DNA of 64,000 nucleotides from Zygnema circumcarinatum (GCA_037447605.1 CM074804.1:8493328-8557327); one strand, 5' to 3'. Numbered from the stretch's first letter, positions 1 through 12,569 are shown. Notes: generated by a model from the letters alone, not told the origin. Numbers and translations are program-made.

Positions 1-788
1 CCCCCCCCCCCCCCCCCCCCCCCAAATGCACCATGTCCCATGCCATGCCTCGTGCTCCGTATCGCATGTCCTATGTGTCAAGTGCCATGACGTTCCAACT
101 ATGCCACTATGGCTCGTGGTTCATGTGAGCATGTCTCGTGTCTCCAGCCATGCCCCATGTTGCATGCATGGCCATGGCCCATCGAGCTCATGCAGTGGTG
201 CCAGTCACCAGACTTGGCTAAAGAGATGACACAGCAGACGCCATGACTAACCAAAATCGAACTAAACTGGTCAACTGGGAAACTGCCACATGGGTAGCCA
301 CAGCTGTTGAGCGGCCGATTTTCAACCAACGACATGTCCTTCAAGAGGGCAGTAAGAAAAAAAATGTCGATTTTTATTCCTTGTATTAGCGGGAAAACCT
401 GAAGCGGCCAATGGTCAACCGTGGGCCACCTTTACCGTCGAAGGCCAAAAATGAATTTCTTTTCAGCAAATGAAATGGCAGAAGCCTTCTACTTAAAAAA
501 AAAAAAATTGTTCACGAAAAAAAAAAAATGGAAGTACTGTCCCCGAAATTATTTTCAAAACTATTCCCGCTCTCACACGCGCAACAATTTAGCGGAACGG
601 GGAAATGGAACCAGAAAAGAAGCGTTGTACGGAGGCCCTGCAAGTCGAAGCGTTTGGTCTGACGCTGGAGCTTGAGGTGGAGAAGCTGGCAGGTGAATTT
701 GCTTCAGAAAGCGCTCCAAAACTGCAGAAAATCTCATCTATATTGAACGGAAGGTTGCAGAATTTTGTAATATTGGAAAGGTTAAAGC
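1..788. other. Left edge and upstream region of the GLTP gene
   Basis: The first 23 bases are uninterrupted C, which looks like a sequence-end artefact or an unresolved homopolymer. Positions 26-210 are a degenerate array rich in CATG/CCATG words. A-rich stretches lie around 356-365 and 495-530. A short reading frame opens at ATG 605 and runs in a different frame across the GLTP start at 789. It shows no recognisable domain and I treat it as a leader or upstream reading frame. No other gene is visible. Confidence 0.5.
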
Positions 789-2582
789 ATGGCTTCTACG
801 CCAAGTATTTTCACTCCTGCATTGGAGCTGTTGCCGCATGCGAAAACTGCGAATGGAGTATTGCAAACGAAACCGTTTTTGGACATCTGTCGCCTCGTGT
901 TACCTATTGTTGGTAAGAAATATCATCATCAGATTGGAGTCATGTTGTGGCGAATTTTGCGATTTACTGCATACTTGGTAGCATATTACTCAAGCTTTTT
1001 CTATCTGATATCGACCTGTAATGGAGGGAATTTCCCTGACGTCTTGTCGTTGATCCTTTGCCACACCTGTTCCAGCGCACCACTGTCATATAAGAAGCTT
1101 CATGTCCTGTGTTTGCAGACAGGTTTGGAGCTGCTCTTTCTATTGTCAAGTCCGATATTGGAGGCAACATTCAGGTGATTTAGTGTGACCCCGTGGCTTT
1201 CTTCATTTGGTTAAAGCCATAATTTGGATTTATGTCTCGACTCGGCAACCCCATGTGCTGCTTCTGGCAAGCCTTAGCACTTTAGAGTGAAGTAAGTGTT
1301 AGTATCACCTTACAGTTTTAGAATTCGGAACTGATTGGAGGATTTCCTGATTTTTTTTTTTTTTTTCCTTTCAGCGACTGGAAACGTGTTACCGAAGTGA
1401 TCCAGTGGCCTTCGAGGCATTATATGACATAGTCCGTCGAGATATTGAGAATAAGGCAGTTCGTCGACCCAGCAGCAATACTGATGGCCTGCTCTGGCTC
1501 ACTAGGTACATTTTTGGTGTATTTGTCTGCTCGTTACTTCTATTTGCTTCTTACAGGTCGTCTTTTCATTTTGTATTGTTGGAAAACGGTATTTTGAGGT
1601 TTGCTGGCATTTTGGGAGGACACCATAGCGGCTTATAGCTTGACTTCCAGCAAGCTTCTTCTTCCTTCCGTGTAGATTGTAAATATGCGGTTGTTGAGTG
1701 TTTTTGGTAGTGTTTATGTATTGCTGATTCTGTTGTTTTTATTCTAAATGCCGTTGCTCACCAGGGCTATGGATTTTCTAACAGCCATGTTACGAAACTT
1801 GAGGACGCATGAAGCTTGGACTCTTTATCAATCAGCAGCAGCGGCATATGACGAAACTCTAAAGAGATACCATGGATGGATCGCCGCGGCAGCATTTAAG
1901 GTGTGTTGACTTTTTTGCAGTCTCTTAAGCGTTCAAGTGGAAAGAGTCACCACTTGCTTGAATGCGCTACGTATCTTGTGATGAAGCGGCAGCATTAGAT
2001 CCTACTGTTCACTTTTTGGCTCATATCTTCCTGCATAACTTCTTGTGCTCCCTGTTGCAGATGGCACTTAACTTATGTCCTGAGAAAGCGACATTTCTTG
2101 AAAAGCTTGGTCCTGGCGACATTTTTGGAGATATGGACAAGTTTTTAACTTTATTTCGGGCCTTGTTGCAAGAGAATCACGACTTTATGGTGAGCGTCAT
2201 GTCAGTGATGCGGAAGCAGTGATCTGGTCCACTTTGATGCACTGTCCGTCACTCTTCTGTTGCGCGTCCAAGGAAGCAGAAACTTTGATGCGCTACTTGC
2301 TTTTCGCACCTGTTTAATTGGGCGACAGTGGCTAAGTGTTGTGCCAGGCAGGATTTTTTCTCGTTTACCAGGGCAGTCTTTTTGGGATGTGCCCCACTTT
2401 TAATGGAAGGATGTGCTCCAGCTTAAATGAAAGACAATGCTTTGAAGGAGAGACATGCATTCTAGAAATTAGCTCTGACAGCAAGAACCTTCGGCTTATC
2501 TTGGTGAGCAATTGTGGCTGCGTGTATATGTTTTATGGTCTCGCAGAGGGAAGCTGGAGTTGATGATATCCAAGCAAGTTAA
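789..2582 (+). CDS. GLTP1: Glycolipid transfer protein (GLTP domain), 203 aa
   Basis: This is a cytosolic lipid-binding protein of the GLTP fold, which moves sphingolipids between membranes. Six exons fit: 789-912, 1119-1174, 1375-1505, 1765-1900, 2061-2189 and 2547-2582. All have GT-AG borders and matching phases, giving 203 residues, the usual GLTP length. Family signatures are visible in order: an N-terminal block reading VFTPALE-like then KPFLDICRLVLPIVDRFG, the glycan-head pocket motif KSDIGGNIQRLE (Asp and Asn ligands), LLWLTRAMDFL with the stacking Trp, and KRYHGWIAAAAF with the pocket His. The C-terminus ends AGVDDIQAS. The start was chosen because the domain begins immediately downstream and an in-frame stop lies upstream. 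It resembles plant GLTP1 more than ACD11. The very short last exon (12 codons) is the least certain part. Confidence 0.88.
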
Positions 2583-3699
2583 GGCGCCGGACATTTGCAT
2601 GTAGTTGGATTGGGCGGAAGCCCTCATGATGTGTCTTGAAAACGGACGAGAAAGATCTTTTGTATCTAGTACATCTTGATGGAGGCGGCCGGATTCCTCC
2701 TTTTTGGGAGCTCAAACTATCATATTACTGCGCTTTTTTCAATATGCTGGATAGTCAGGACGAGCTCATTAGGAGATCTGAGAGCGCGACAGTGAGAGGG
2801 AGTGGCGAGAGAGGGGAGGAGGAGAGAGGATAGATGAGAAGGAATTTCCCCAGATCACGACACATATTGACGCCTAGAGGCGGTCGTAAAGCAGCCTAGT
2901 TATGGAGCGAGTTGAGCAGCTGGGATTGCTTTGTTTGCCACTATGGTACAACGGTGGTTAGGTTCTTTAAGATTTAAGGTCTTAGCTTAAGGGTTGCATG
3001 ATCCATGATATCCATGTTTGAGGAGCTGTTTCGAAGGAAATCTCAAAATCAGTAAGTAGAGACCGTTTGATGCATCGTGGATGAGCGGTTGGTGGCCTTG
3101 AACCCCTTTGTCTTGGCCGAGGTAAAACCCTGAAACCACTTACCACCACCCTAGAGTCCAGTTTTGAACTGAAATTTCATCGTGAGGTTTTCAACAGCGT
3201 TACGACTCATTTGGCTGGCCCTTTGCCTCTCCTCTAGCACCCATTATAATAATATTTTGAGTGTATTGGTATGTGACAACCACACAGAACGAACCAAAAC
3301 CCCAAAACCTTATAAACCAAAAGAAACGTTCGCGGGCGTACATGTTAGAGGCCCATCTCCTAAATTTGCGAATTGCACGCTTGCACCTGATCGCTCCTGT
3401 GATCTTAATTTCTTTGGGAGAAATTTACCTAAGAACACAAAGACGCGCAGTATGCATCCAATCTCCCGGTCCTAGCACGCTTCTTCAAACGACCTGACAA
3501 ACATCGATCTGCCGAACAGCTCTTTCAAAGACAAGGGGAGAAGGTGGGAGAGGGCAGAGAGAGGGAAAAAGAGAGCATTTTCGATCTCAAGTTGCTAGCA
3601 CAACGAAATCACGTCGAACATCCTAATTACGGTTGCTTTGTTGATAGGCCCCTTAAAGCCATTCTTGAGCTTAAGAGGTAAGGGCGGCTCCTACTGGTT
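2583..3699. other. Convergent intergenic region
   Basis: About 1.1 kb lies between the 3' ends of the GLTP gene and the minus-strand SAWADEE gene. It holds purine-rich stretches (2790-2830, 3535-3575). I see no coding segment, RNA gene or repeat that I can support. The flanking parts should contain both 3' UTRs. Confidence 0.5.
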
Positions 3700-6600
3700 C
3701 TATGCACATCCAAATGCAGCGAGCGATCCATGCGCCTTCTCTTCCTCCTCCATAGCCTCTCCCTCTCTCCACTTCTCCAGCCGAAGCACATGAAGCTTCT
3801 CCTCATCTGCTACATATTGTAAAGCTAACCGGGCCCGCTCCACCATGTACTTCCTATGAAGTTCCACCCAGGCCTTCGCTAACTCCGCCTCAGAATCGCC
3901 GCCTTTTAATACTCGAAATACCTGCGTTTGTGGAATGTACGGAAGCAATTAGGGTTAATGAAAATATGAAGGCGAAGGCTTTATGTTACGTTTCCTTTCA
4001 TTTCTCAGTACCTTCGTTTGTGGGACATATAAAGAAATAAGGAGCGAAGGAGAAGGACTTAGGATTGTAGTCACGTCAGACCGGCAAGTTGTCAAATGGA
4101 AGTCGGTAAGGAAATTAAAAAACGCGTGGCTCCTTTTTTTCCGAAAACGCTAGTGATCATCTTTTAAATAGTTTAGCAAAAGAAAGTGATAATTAATTTT
4201 CCAAAAAGGGCTTGCAAGGTTTGAAGGTTTGATGTGGGGAGCATTTACATTAAACTGGGATTAAGAAGATCGAGCGAAGCAGAATAGATTGGGCAGTGCA
4301 TAAGATGACCAAAAAAAAAATGACCAATTTCTGCTCAGCAAAAAGTGGAAAATGTCTATGGTTTGTGTTTATGGTTTGTGGTGATTAGGATTGACGAATC
4401 AAACTGTACAGAAAATCTGAGAGCGGGAGGAGGTTAGAAAAAACTGTTTGAAGGTGCGAGGGAGGAAAGCTCACTGTGTTTGTTGCTGCAGGTGGCTTCT
4501 TTTGATACGAAGTGAGCCCGGCTGCTAATAAGCGGCTCCAGAGAGATGCAATCAAAGGCCTGCAATTGCAGCAATCCCAAGATAAAGAATAACTTTTGAG
4601 CTTGAAGGTAATCCATCTTGGCATCACCAGACAGCTCTGATGGGTTTGAGAATGTCAATTTTTTAGGGTCTGAGGGAAATTCTGTCGCGTGAAACTGAAC
4701 TTGGAATGTCCATCTTCTCCTCTCTCTGGATAACAATTCCTGAATCGGCAAGCTTGAACTCAGCTGGAAACACGGGCAGTGTTGCAACAAACCCTAAAAT
4801 CCTTAATGATTTCCTTATTCTGGCATGCTTTCCTATTCGAAGCAGAAAAAGGCCCTAGATAGGAGCAAATGCCCACCTTCCCGATGCTCCAACTATCATT
4901 TTAGGACCTCCAAGAAGCCGAACAGACTCCTCAGCATAGCTGGGTAGCTTGTACAGCAGCAGACCCCACAACGCTGCTCCTTGATAATGGGGAGACATTG
5001 TCTGTGCGTCTTCCAGTCCTTCTGTTACTCCCTGCTTCCAACAAGTAACCAGAATGCTTTCAAATGTGGAGATTTTCCAAGGAGGACACACACATGCTAT
5101 ACAGATGTGGATGCGCACGCATGTGGGAGCGTGTGAAGTGTTTTGGGTTCTATTAGGCCACTAGAAGCCCACCTCAAGGACCCCCTTCAAATGTGTTGCA
5201 TTGACATCAGGTTCCAAGTTATCGATTACGACAACTCGATCTTGCACTTCCCACACGTTGTCTAGCCAATTGGCCCCAATGTTTACACAGGGTTGTGTCG
5301 CCCCATCCTTCCCCTTGCAAGCAAAAACTTCGATCCCACTTTCCGTATTCTTAAGAGGAGACGGTCCTTCCTGCAGGACGATAAAAAACAGTAGGCTTTT
5401 AAGGTCTTAATGCCTTCAAGACTTTTTTCTTAAGGTCCACCTTCAAGGTCGAATCTTGTGTTTCATGTTTCGACTTTACTATTACGAGCAACTTGAATTG
5501 GTGGTGCACATTAATACTTTGATGTCATCAGAAATAGACTTACCAAAGGAGCTGAAGCCTTAGTACTGGCAGCCGTATCTTCCTCGGCGATTGTTACAGC
5601 TCCACTATCCAAGATTAACTCTGGACCCCCAATACTAATCTCTTCATCTTCTTCATCAGGGACGCCCATTCCCCTTGTCGTCTGAATAATCATGGGATGA
5701 AGTCCTCGATCGTTGACCCGCAGTACCCCACCTCCCTTACTTACATTTCCTATCCGATTCAGGGGTTCCTGGAATTTTGAGGCAAAGTTCGCCTTGATAG
5801 GAGTTGCAAAAGAAGCACCTAACCTAATTCCTCTGTCTAGCATGAGTCCTTTACTATTCGGATCAACTTTTATAGATTCAGGTCCAGCAGAAACTCCAGA
5901 TAGTGAAGGAAAAAAGGGAGCTTTATTGGTAGTGACAGAAATTGTTGAATTTCCTAAGGACGCTAACTTTATGGGCTCCAAGTTGGATGGGAACACTGCA
6001 CTGGTGCCATTCGTTTCAACTTTTCTCGCGTCAATCTCACCCCGTCCTGTTAGACCATTCCCAGGCGCTGACTTTCGGGGTCTTCCTGGTCCTCTTTTTA
6101 CAACCGACGGTGCCTCCAGAGTTCCTGGAACTGAAACTGAAGGGGGGGAAGAAATCCGTTCCGTTGGAGAAGAGAGATTCAAGACCTTTCCTCTTCCTCT
6201 TCCTCTCCCTCTCCCTCGACCTCGAGGACGCCCACGACTTCTAACAGTTGGCGGAGCTTCTGCAAAAGATTCTGGAACATTTAAGGGCAAGATTTTGATT
6301 TTGGGAGTACCTTCCACGACTTCTGCTGCTCCTCTCTCTGCACTTCCACCTCTTCCTCGTCCTCCACTCCTCCCCCTCCCTCTTCCTCTCCCTCTTCCCC
6401 TTCCCCGCCCCCTGCTTCTACCTCTCCCCCGCCCCGAACCTGAAGCTTCCTCAGTTTCATCTTCACCAAAGGTAAACGGAGGAGTTCCTTGTACAGCAGC
6501 CTCCGCCTCCTCTCCTCTAACTGCATCGTTTTCACTAAATGCTCCTTTCTCAACTTCAACTGCAACGTTTCCTTGACCTTCGCCTTCTTCTCCTTCTCCA

Positions 6601-7845
6601 ACCATCAAATTGCTGTCTAACTTTAGACGCTTTTCCCCATCACGAAGACCGCCAGAATGATCTCCTGAGTTGGCCAGCATCGGTCTCTTCAAAGGGAGTC
6701 TTGGAAGCCCAAACTCCAGTTCTCCCGTTTCTATGTGTTTCTCCGGCTCCGTATCCTGCGACAGCTCTTCGTGTACCCCTGGGGATCCGCCGGAATCCTG
6801 GATGTCGCTTTTCCTCTTTACCCCCTTTTTGCCCGCAGACGATAATAAGAGGTTCACGTAGGGCCAGATAGAAGGATGATTTCGAACATCGTCTGAAGAA
6901 ATCATACAGATATCGGCACATCTGACTGTCTGCACTTTCCCTTTGTTGGGCCCATCGAGCCAGCAGACGGAAAATATGCATAAGCAGTCTTCTCCCAATT
7001 TCTTTTTTCTATGTTGTTTCGCCTCCACCTGGCAGCATGAAAACTTCAAAGGGTTAATAATAATCTACATATAGTTTACTCTGTTTAGTATGGATATCTC
7101 GAGGGAATTGCGCCCTTGGATCGAATAACATCATTAATAAATTGAAAATGCAGAAAAAAAAGGTCCAGAAATTAACCAACAAGCCCCAGAAGCTGTTAGT
7201 TAGGGCTAAACTGAAGCATTGGACTAAAGTAGTGCACGGAATGAAAAGGTCCCTGTATAAGCTTGCAGCTTTAAAGACTTAGAAAAAAAATGCTTCACTG
7301 AAGAACATCAGAAGGGTATCTCCATTCTACTTTTTTTTTTCTGGTCAAACTTAGGTTTGATCTCAAAGGACCTAAATTTCTTGCAGATTGCAAATTCCTT
7401 GCATTTTTTGAACATCACAACCCGAAAGAAAGGAGCTTATTTTTTTGCTCATATTGTTTGTAAAAAGAACGGAACCTTATATCCGCACCCAAGTACGGTT
7501 CAAGCTGGACCACAAAAGACCCAACACGTCTTTCCAACAAAAAAGTTGTCTTTTGTATCCGACCTTTATGATCATTGCGTCGAAGTACTTCGAGAACTCC
7601 TCTTCTTCACATAACGCACAGACGACGTCATTTGCATTGACGGTCCGACAGGACTTGTCCTGCAGCTGTATGGACTGATATCTGACGCGCTCCTGCACCT
7701 GCCGCACGCCCTCCAGGACCTCATCATCGCCGTCAAAGCCGAGAAACTCCACCTCCAGCAGCTTTCCTCGAATGCGTACCTTCGCTTCGTACCAAGCATC
7801 ATCTACGATAGATTTAATCTCCAGCTGCCGCACTTTTGGAGGCAT
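3700..7845 (-). CDS. SAWADEE-domain protein with AT-hooks and an RRM-like C-terminal region
   Basis: Probable nuclear chromatin factor. Supported exons on the minus strand: 7845-7564 (ATG at 7845), 7028-5544, 5370-5173, 5031-4877, and a terminal exon 3921-3700. The first four close in frame; one or more exons between 4876 and 3922 are unresolved. Exons 1-2 form a SAWADEE domain: DDAWYEAKV, VEFLGFDGDDE, VRYQSIQL, VVCALCEEEE, KYFDAMIIK, then QH...DCLCIFSVCWLDG, where a His and CxC could bind zinc as in SHH1. Exon 2 continues with Arg-Gly AT-hook blocks and a canonical KRGPGRPRK. Exons 3-4 (VVVIDNLEPDVNATHLKGVL ... GAALWGLLLYK ... GPKMIVGASGR) look like a divergent RRM. The terminal exon is a charged helix. 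SAWADEE proteins read histone H3 lysine methylation in plant silencing; a silencing role here is inference. The exon 1 donor (AAG|GTCGGA) is weak but phase-consistent. Confidence 0.72.
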
Positions 7846-8845
7846 GAGTGCTCAGATTTGGCGAGAATAGGGTTCTAAAAAAAGCCCAGAAAGTGGGGAG
7901 GACGGGTGATATTCTATCAGAGATGCATTTCCCGCGAGATTCTTGTTAAAATGAGAGGAAACGTGGCGGAAAATCGGAGTGCCTGGTTGCCACATTGTAC
8001 AGACGCTTGAAACCCTAAAATCGCCCTCTGACGACAGAGCGCGGGCAGCGGGAAAATTTGGGGTTCGGGCAGACAAGAAGCGTTTTAGTCAAGTGAAGTC
8101 CACTAGTCAGGAAAATGACCATTACCATGACCCTTTGACCATAAACATGGCCATGACCCACGGGATGGGCCAGAGTCCATGACACCATGCGACAAGAAAC
8201 CATGACGGCATGCCCATGGGTCCATGTGTCCATGTGTCCATGACTCTACTCCATTCAAAAAGCTGAATAAACCATGGAGGCTGTTCAGATTCTGCCTTGT
8301 TCAATTCAACCAGAACAGGGCAATTCCTCCAATTCGAGCTGCAATACTCTGACATGTGCATGCATATGCATGTGACCCTTCCCCCATGCCGAAAGCGGCA
8401 TACCGTGCATAAAGGATTGCCGACTCCGAATGAGAATCGTCAAGTTTCATGACCTTCAAGCAGCAGGCACCGACAGCAGCAGCAGGAGCCCACTTGTCTC
8501 TCTTAACAAACGCCTCTACAACCCGAACTTAGTCATCTTCTGACACTGGAGAAACATAAGAAAGGGCGCAAAAATGGCTCCGTTCAATAATCTACATTAA
8601 AGGGCTCAGAAAAAAGGCGATTCCTTAGTGGAGTCCAAAAAGACTTCCTGTCAGCCAGTCGCCCAAAACGGGGACCTGCATTCAGTCAAAAATTGCCATT
8701 CGTCTGAACAGATTGCGTACACAAAAGAAACCGACTGCCTCAACGGTGCACCACCACCGGGCCTGGCCTATGGTTAAAAAACTCTAAAGCAGCTTGAAGC
8801 TCCCTGGTCCAGTAGAGCACTGAGAGTCCCTCAAACTTTGACGGT
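7846..8845. other. Intergenic region with CATG-rich array
   Basis: This 1 kb is upstream of the SAWADEE gene and downstream of the FAP gene. Positions 8122-8245 form a degenerate array of CCATG/CATG words, ending in two copies of TCCATGTG, similar in style to 26-210. A CATGTGCATGCATATGCATG run lies at 8352-8371. No coding signal is seen beyond the flanking genes. Confidence 0.5.
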
Positions 8846-10966
8846 CTATGAAGACGCGCTCCCCTTGCCTTCGGACAGTTCTCGAGCTCCCAAGTCATAC
8901 AATTCCGCAAAGCTTGTTCTGGCCGAATCCTTAGCTTGGTCATCAAATGCATTCTCCCCGAGGTAGAGGTCAAAAAAGGCTTGACATAGCAGGGCGCTTT
9001 TCACTCTCCCTACCTCCTTTCCTCCAACTGCACACACACACACACAGACAGACACAGAGCGCAAGCCAAGCTGTTACCTTCTCCAGGATGTGTGCGGTTG
9101 CATTGCCTTGGATGTGATTTTCATAAGGCACACAATATTTCTTTTCGTCGCTGCAACTCACTTTTAGTAACCAAAACTTGTTGAGGCTGACGGCTGATCT
9201 CTATCGTAGTTCCGCGCTCGAGTTTAAAGTCATCCTTGAATAGCTTTGTGAAGCTGCAGCGCATCACGTCCTTTCATAACAAGTTAGGGTACAAACGCAT
9301 AACTTAATGCAGCCCATGAAGCCAACAGAGAGGACAGTATTATGAGTGAGAGAGGGAGAGAGCGAGAGAGAGCGATGGAGGGGAACGGGAGCCTGCCTAT
9401 TCAGAAGCTCCTTATCTGGCTTGCCGCTAATTCTCTGAATCCTAGTTCCCAAAGAGTCCTCAAATGCCGACCGGACTTGGCCAATCTTCAAGCCTCTGCT
9501 CCGAGACCCCCCCCAAACCCCTCCAAACAACGAAGGTAAAACTCCATTTCTATGCTGCAGACCAACTACCAACAAGTTGACAAATCGCGCAAAAAATCAT
9601 GGAGAACAAACATCCCTCCCATATTTGTGCTGAGTTATTGAAAAAGCCGTACAAATAGGGCAAGCCTATTCGTCCCACTATCAGACAACCAAAGAATCGA
9701 TAGCCCGGAAAGCATCCAAAAGGCTGCACGAAGCACACTTGTAAAATATGACGAGGCGAACTCCGAGCTGAGAGTCTGATTTGAATGCGTCTTCCAGAAA
9801 GCCTGGACTCTCCTTCAAAGCTACAGGTAGAGCACTTCCGTACTTGGAAGTCAGAACCTTATAGAGACTCTTGGGGTCCACATACACTCCTGCACACGGA
9901 CGCACTCACTCCATCTCAAACAGAGGAACCCAAAGAAATAAATGGATGGAAAGATTATTGAGGGAAAATAAAAAGGGTAATAAGGGAGTTGAAACAAGAA
10001 CACCCTACCGAAAGCATAGATTTTTAGATTCTTTAATCCGAAAAGTTTTTTCTTGCGCACTCCGAGCCCTGCTAGCTGCCTCCCTCCGCCATCTTCCTTC
10101 ACTTCGGCAGGGAATTCAAGCCCTGTTTGCGGCTCTATGCGAATTTCTCCGGCAGATGATTCCGTCTCAGCATCCGGCGACCCGGCTATGGCCAATGAGG
10201 CGCTTGCAAATGGGAGATCCGCAGGGAACGTCAGATTCTGCACATAGAACGGCAGAAATGTTGCCACTTACGGGTAAACATGTGAAGTCATCCAGGCCGC
10301 CATCTCCGAAGAGAGACACGTTTGTTTTGAGATTTGGTTATTGCAAAGCTGGATACGGGAAAGGAGCATGACAATGGGAGTAACTGCTGCATGGAGCAAA
10401 CAAAAGTGAGCGAATGGGAGGTGAGGGGGGAGAGTGTGTGTGAAAAGTGTTGGAATTGTGATTGAGAGAAAGCCTACAGTGAACGGGAGCGATGAGTTAC
10501 AGAGGCTGAAACTCATCACCCTTAATACGGCCGAGAATTATTGAGTGTACTTTTCTTTCTCAAAAAGTTGTCAGTTTTTTTTTAGCTTATCCGCAAAGTG
10601 TGTCCTTCTACAATATGCCGGATGTTAGTGTGAATCCATCTAAATGTATGAATCGAATTTCAAGAGCGGTGGTATAGCCAGGAACCAGACTCAATCACAA
10701 ATGACCATGAATTTACAAAGCATAGCGTACATTGCTCAAAGAGTCGTTCAGACTATTCCCCTTTGCAAAAGAAGGGAAAAAAGAAGGGCTGCTGAAAAGT
10801 AGAAACGTTGGCGTACCCGACTCCGCTGACTCGGAGCAGCACACGCTGCAAGAGCTGCAGCTATGGCCGCCTGCTGCGCCGTCCGTACAGGCGCCAAGCC
10901 CAGACTCAGGGCCGCTCCCAGAGCCGCTCCTGCAGCCGCTGTGCCGAGCTTGTCTTGTCTTGACAT
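8846..10966 (-). CDS. FAP1: Plastid fatty-acid-binding protein, chalcone-isomerase fold (FAP1-like), ~305 aa
   Basis: Seven minus-strand exons fit in phase: 10966-10817, 10237-10009, 9889-9739, 9495-9397, 9253-9162, 9106-9078 and 9013-8846. The CHI-fold reads EPQTGLEFPAEV, GLGVRKKKLFGLKNLKIYAF, GVYVDPKSL, VRLVIFYKGLKIGQVRSAFE, DSLGTRIQRI, ELLNSFTKLFKDDFKL and SALLCQAFFDLYLGENAFD. This order matches plant FAP proteins, which bind fatty acids in the plastid stroma rather than isomerise chalcones. Exon 1 encodes an Ala-rich leader (GTAAAGAALGAAL) like the one preceding the fold in Arabidopsis FAP1; it could be a transit peptide or membrane segment. The intron 9396-9254 begins AATAG|GCAGGC, so it is a GC-AG intron forced by phase and by protein continuity (LLN|SFT). 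Exon 1 is less certain than the rest; a candidate segment near 10272-10330 was not needed. Confidence 0.82.
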
Positions 10967-12569
10967 GACTTGACCTGAATTGACTTGATCTAAATTGCAT
11001 TGCCTCTATTAAGCATGCTAATTACCAATCAGTCTCTTTTCGAATTTTTACTCGTCCTCTTTTCTTTTATTTTTCACTACTGTCAGAGGTGGAGAAGCTT
11101 ATGGCCTGTAGTGACTAGAGACAGATACACCACACCGGAAACGATTTGGAAAGGAAGGGCCTGAGCAGGAATTCTACTTGTGCTTTACTAGGAACTGATC
11201 CACAAGCAGCAACGATGGGCGGACTCGGCAAACCCAAAATAAAATGTATAGATAACATAAATGTGAAAGAAGAAAGAAAATACAGGAATAATGCTCAATG
11301 GATGCCACCATGCTCTCATGCCTGCTTGATCCCATGCCAGAAAAAAGCGCCTCTATTTGCACAAGTCCATAACCGTAAAAAAAACCACTAACCAGGAAGA
11401 AGGCGCCCCGCCCTGCTCGCCTGCAGTCTCACCCGCACCCCTGCAAGCGCGCTTATTCGCTGCAAGATAAATCTCCACGCGGCGCCCGCCGGCAGAGCGT
11501 CCATGGCCGCGGAAGCTCCACGCGAGCAGCAGGAGAGTGGCGAGGGGGAAAGAGAGAGAGAGTGAGCGAGAGAGAGGGCAGGACGGCTGCGAGGAAGGGT
11601 CGCCTATTACTTATTCGGCGGATGTGACACGTGGCGCACCGCACACACGTCCGTACAGACTCAAGCCATGCCGTACGGTACTATCTGTAACTCTGTCGAA
11701 AGTTTCGGTGCAGGAGGGTTGGGAGCATGGGCGAATCTGCGGGCCACGTGGACAAATGATCCAGTTAGCGACTTCGTGGCGAGCCCTGATTGGCTGTTGG
11801 TTGGGCTAGAATCCTTTGAACGCCATCGGTGAGCTAACTTTACTGAAGTCAAGTCGAGTATTGAAATAGCGCGATGGCCCCAGCCCACGGGACATGGCGC
11901 CAATTTTTTTTTTTGGAAAGATATAACTACGGGCTCTCACAAGTGAAAAGACAAGAGAAAATGGCATTTCACAAGTACCTCGGAGTAGCTCAGGAGGCAC
12001 TACAAAGTCTACAACGGAAGTACCTTCAGGAATAAATGAAATCAATTTTCTCATCAATTAGTTACTTAAACATAAAAACAGGGGCAAGTGCTCGTCGAGC
12101 GTGGCCACCTCTTTACACTCCTATTCTCTTCCGTCTATCTTCCGCTCTTCCCCTCTCCTACCTTACTCTCTCCATATCCAAACCTCCGGCCCCCACTACT
12201 CACCCACCCATCCCCTTCCCCCACCCCCAATCCCCTCCCCCCACCTCTGCCTCTCCCCTTCCCTTACCCTCCTCTCCTCCTTCCCCCTCCTCGTCCCTTC
12301 CCCACACCCCCCTCCCCCGGCGCAGGTTCCGTTTCCTCCCGTCCCCTCCCGTCCCCTCCCGTCCCCTCCACCTCCAGCCCTTTCCCTCTCTCCCTCCTTC
12401 CCTCCATCCACTTCTTCCCACCTGCATACATCTCTTCTCTCCTTTTCTCCTCACGCTCCCCTCCCTCCCTTCCTGACCTCCTATTCTCCCATTGTACTCC
12501 TCAGCTCTTCCCTCGTCCCTACCCCCTTCCCCCTCCGTTCTCCTTCCAACCTCTCTCCTCACCTGCTAG
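10967..12569. other. Intergenic region with polypyrimidine tract
   Basis: This lies upstream of FAP1 and downstream of the CPBP protease gene, both on the minus strand. Positions 11400-11660 are GC-rich with an AGAG-rich patch. Positions 12110-12565 are a long, almost pure pyrimidine tract (mixed CCCT/CCTC words). Open frames through it are compositional artefacts. I see no gene here. Confidence 0.5.
12110..12565. repeat. Polypyrimidine low-complexity tract
   Basis: About 450 bases of C/T-rich sequence on the plus strand, with GTCCCCTCCC repeated in tandem near 12340-12370. It lies just past the stop of the minus-strand CPBP gene. Strand asymmetry of this kind can form triplex or unusual structures; no function is shown. 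Confidence 0.7.

Noticed and set aside
5713-6576. 287-codon plus-strand frame inside the SAWADEE gene
   Set aside because: Antisense shadow of the AT-hook exon; the minus frame has coherent domains and splice phases.
10272-10519. Candidate first exon of FAP1 on the minus strand (LFGDGGLDDF-like segment)
   Set aside because: An in-frame TAA precedes it with no usable acceptor after the stop, and joining it to exon 2 would need a 34-base intron. Joining 10817 to 10237 is in phase without it.
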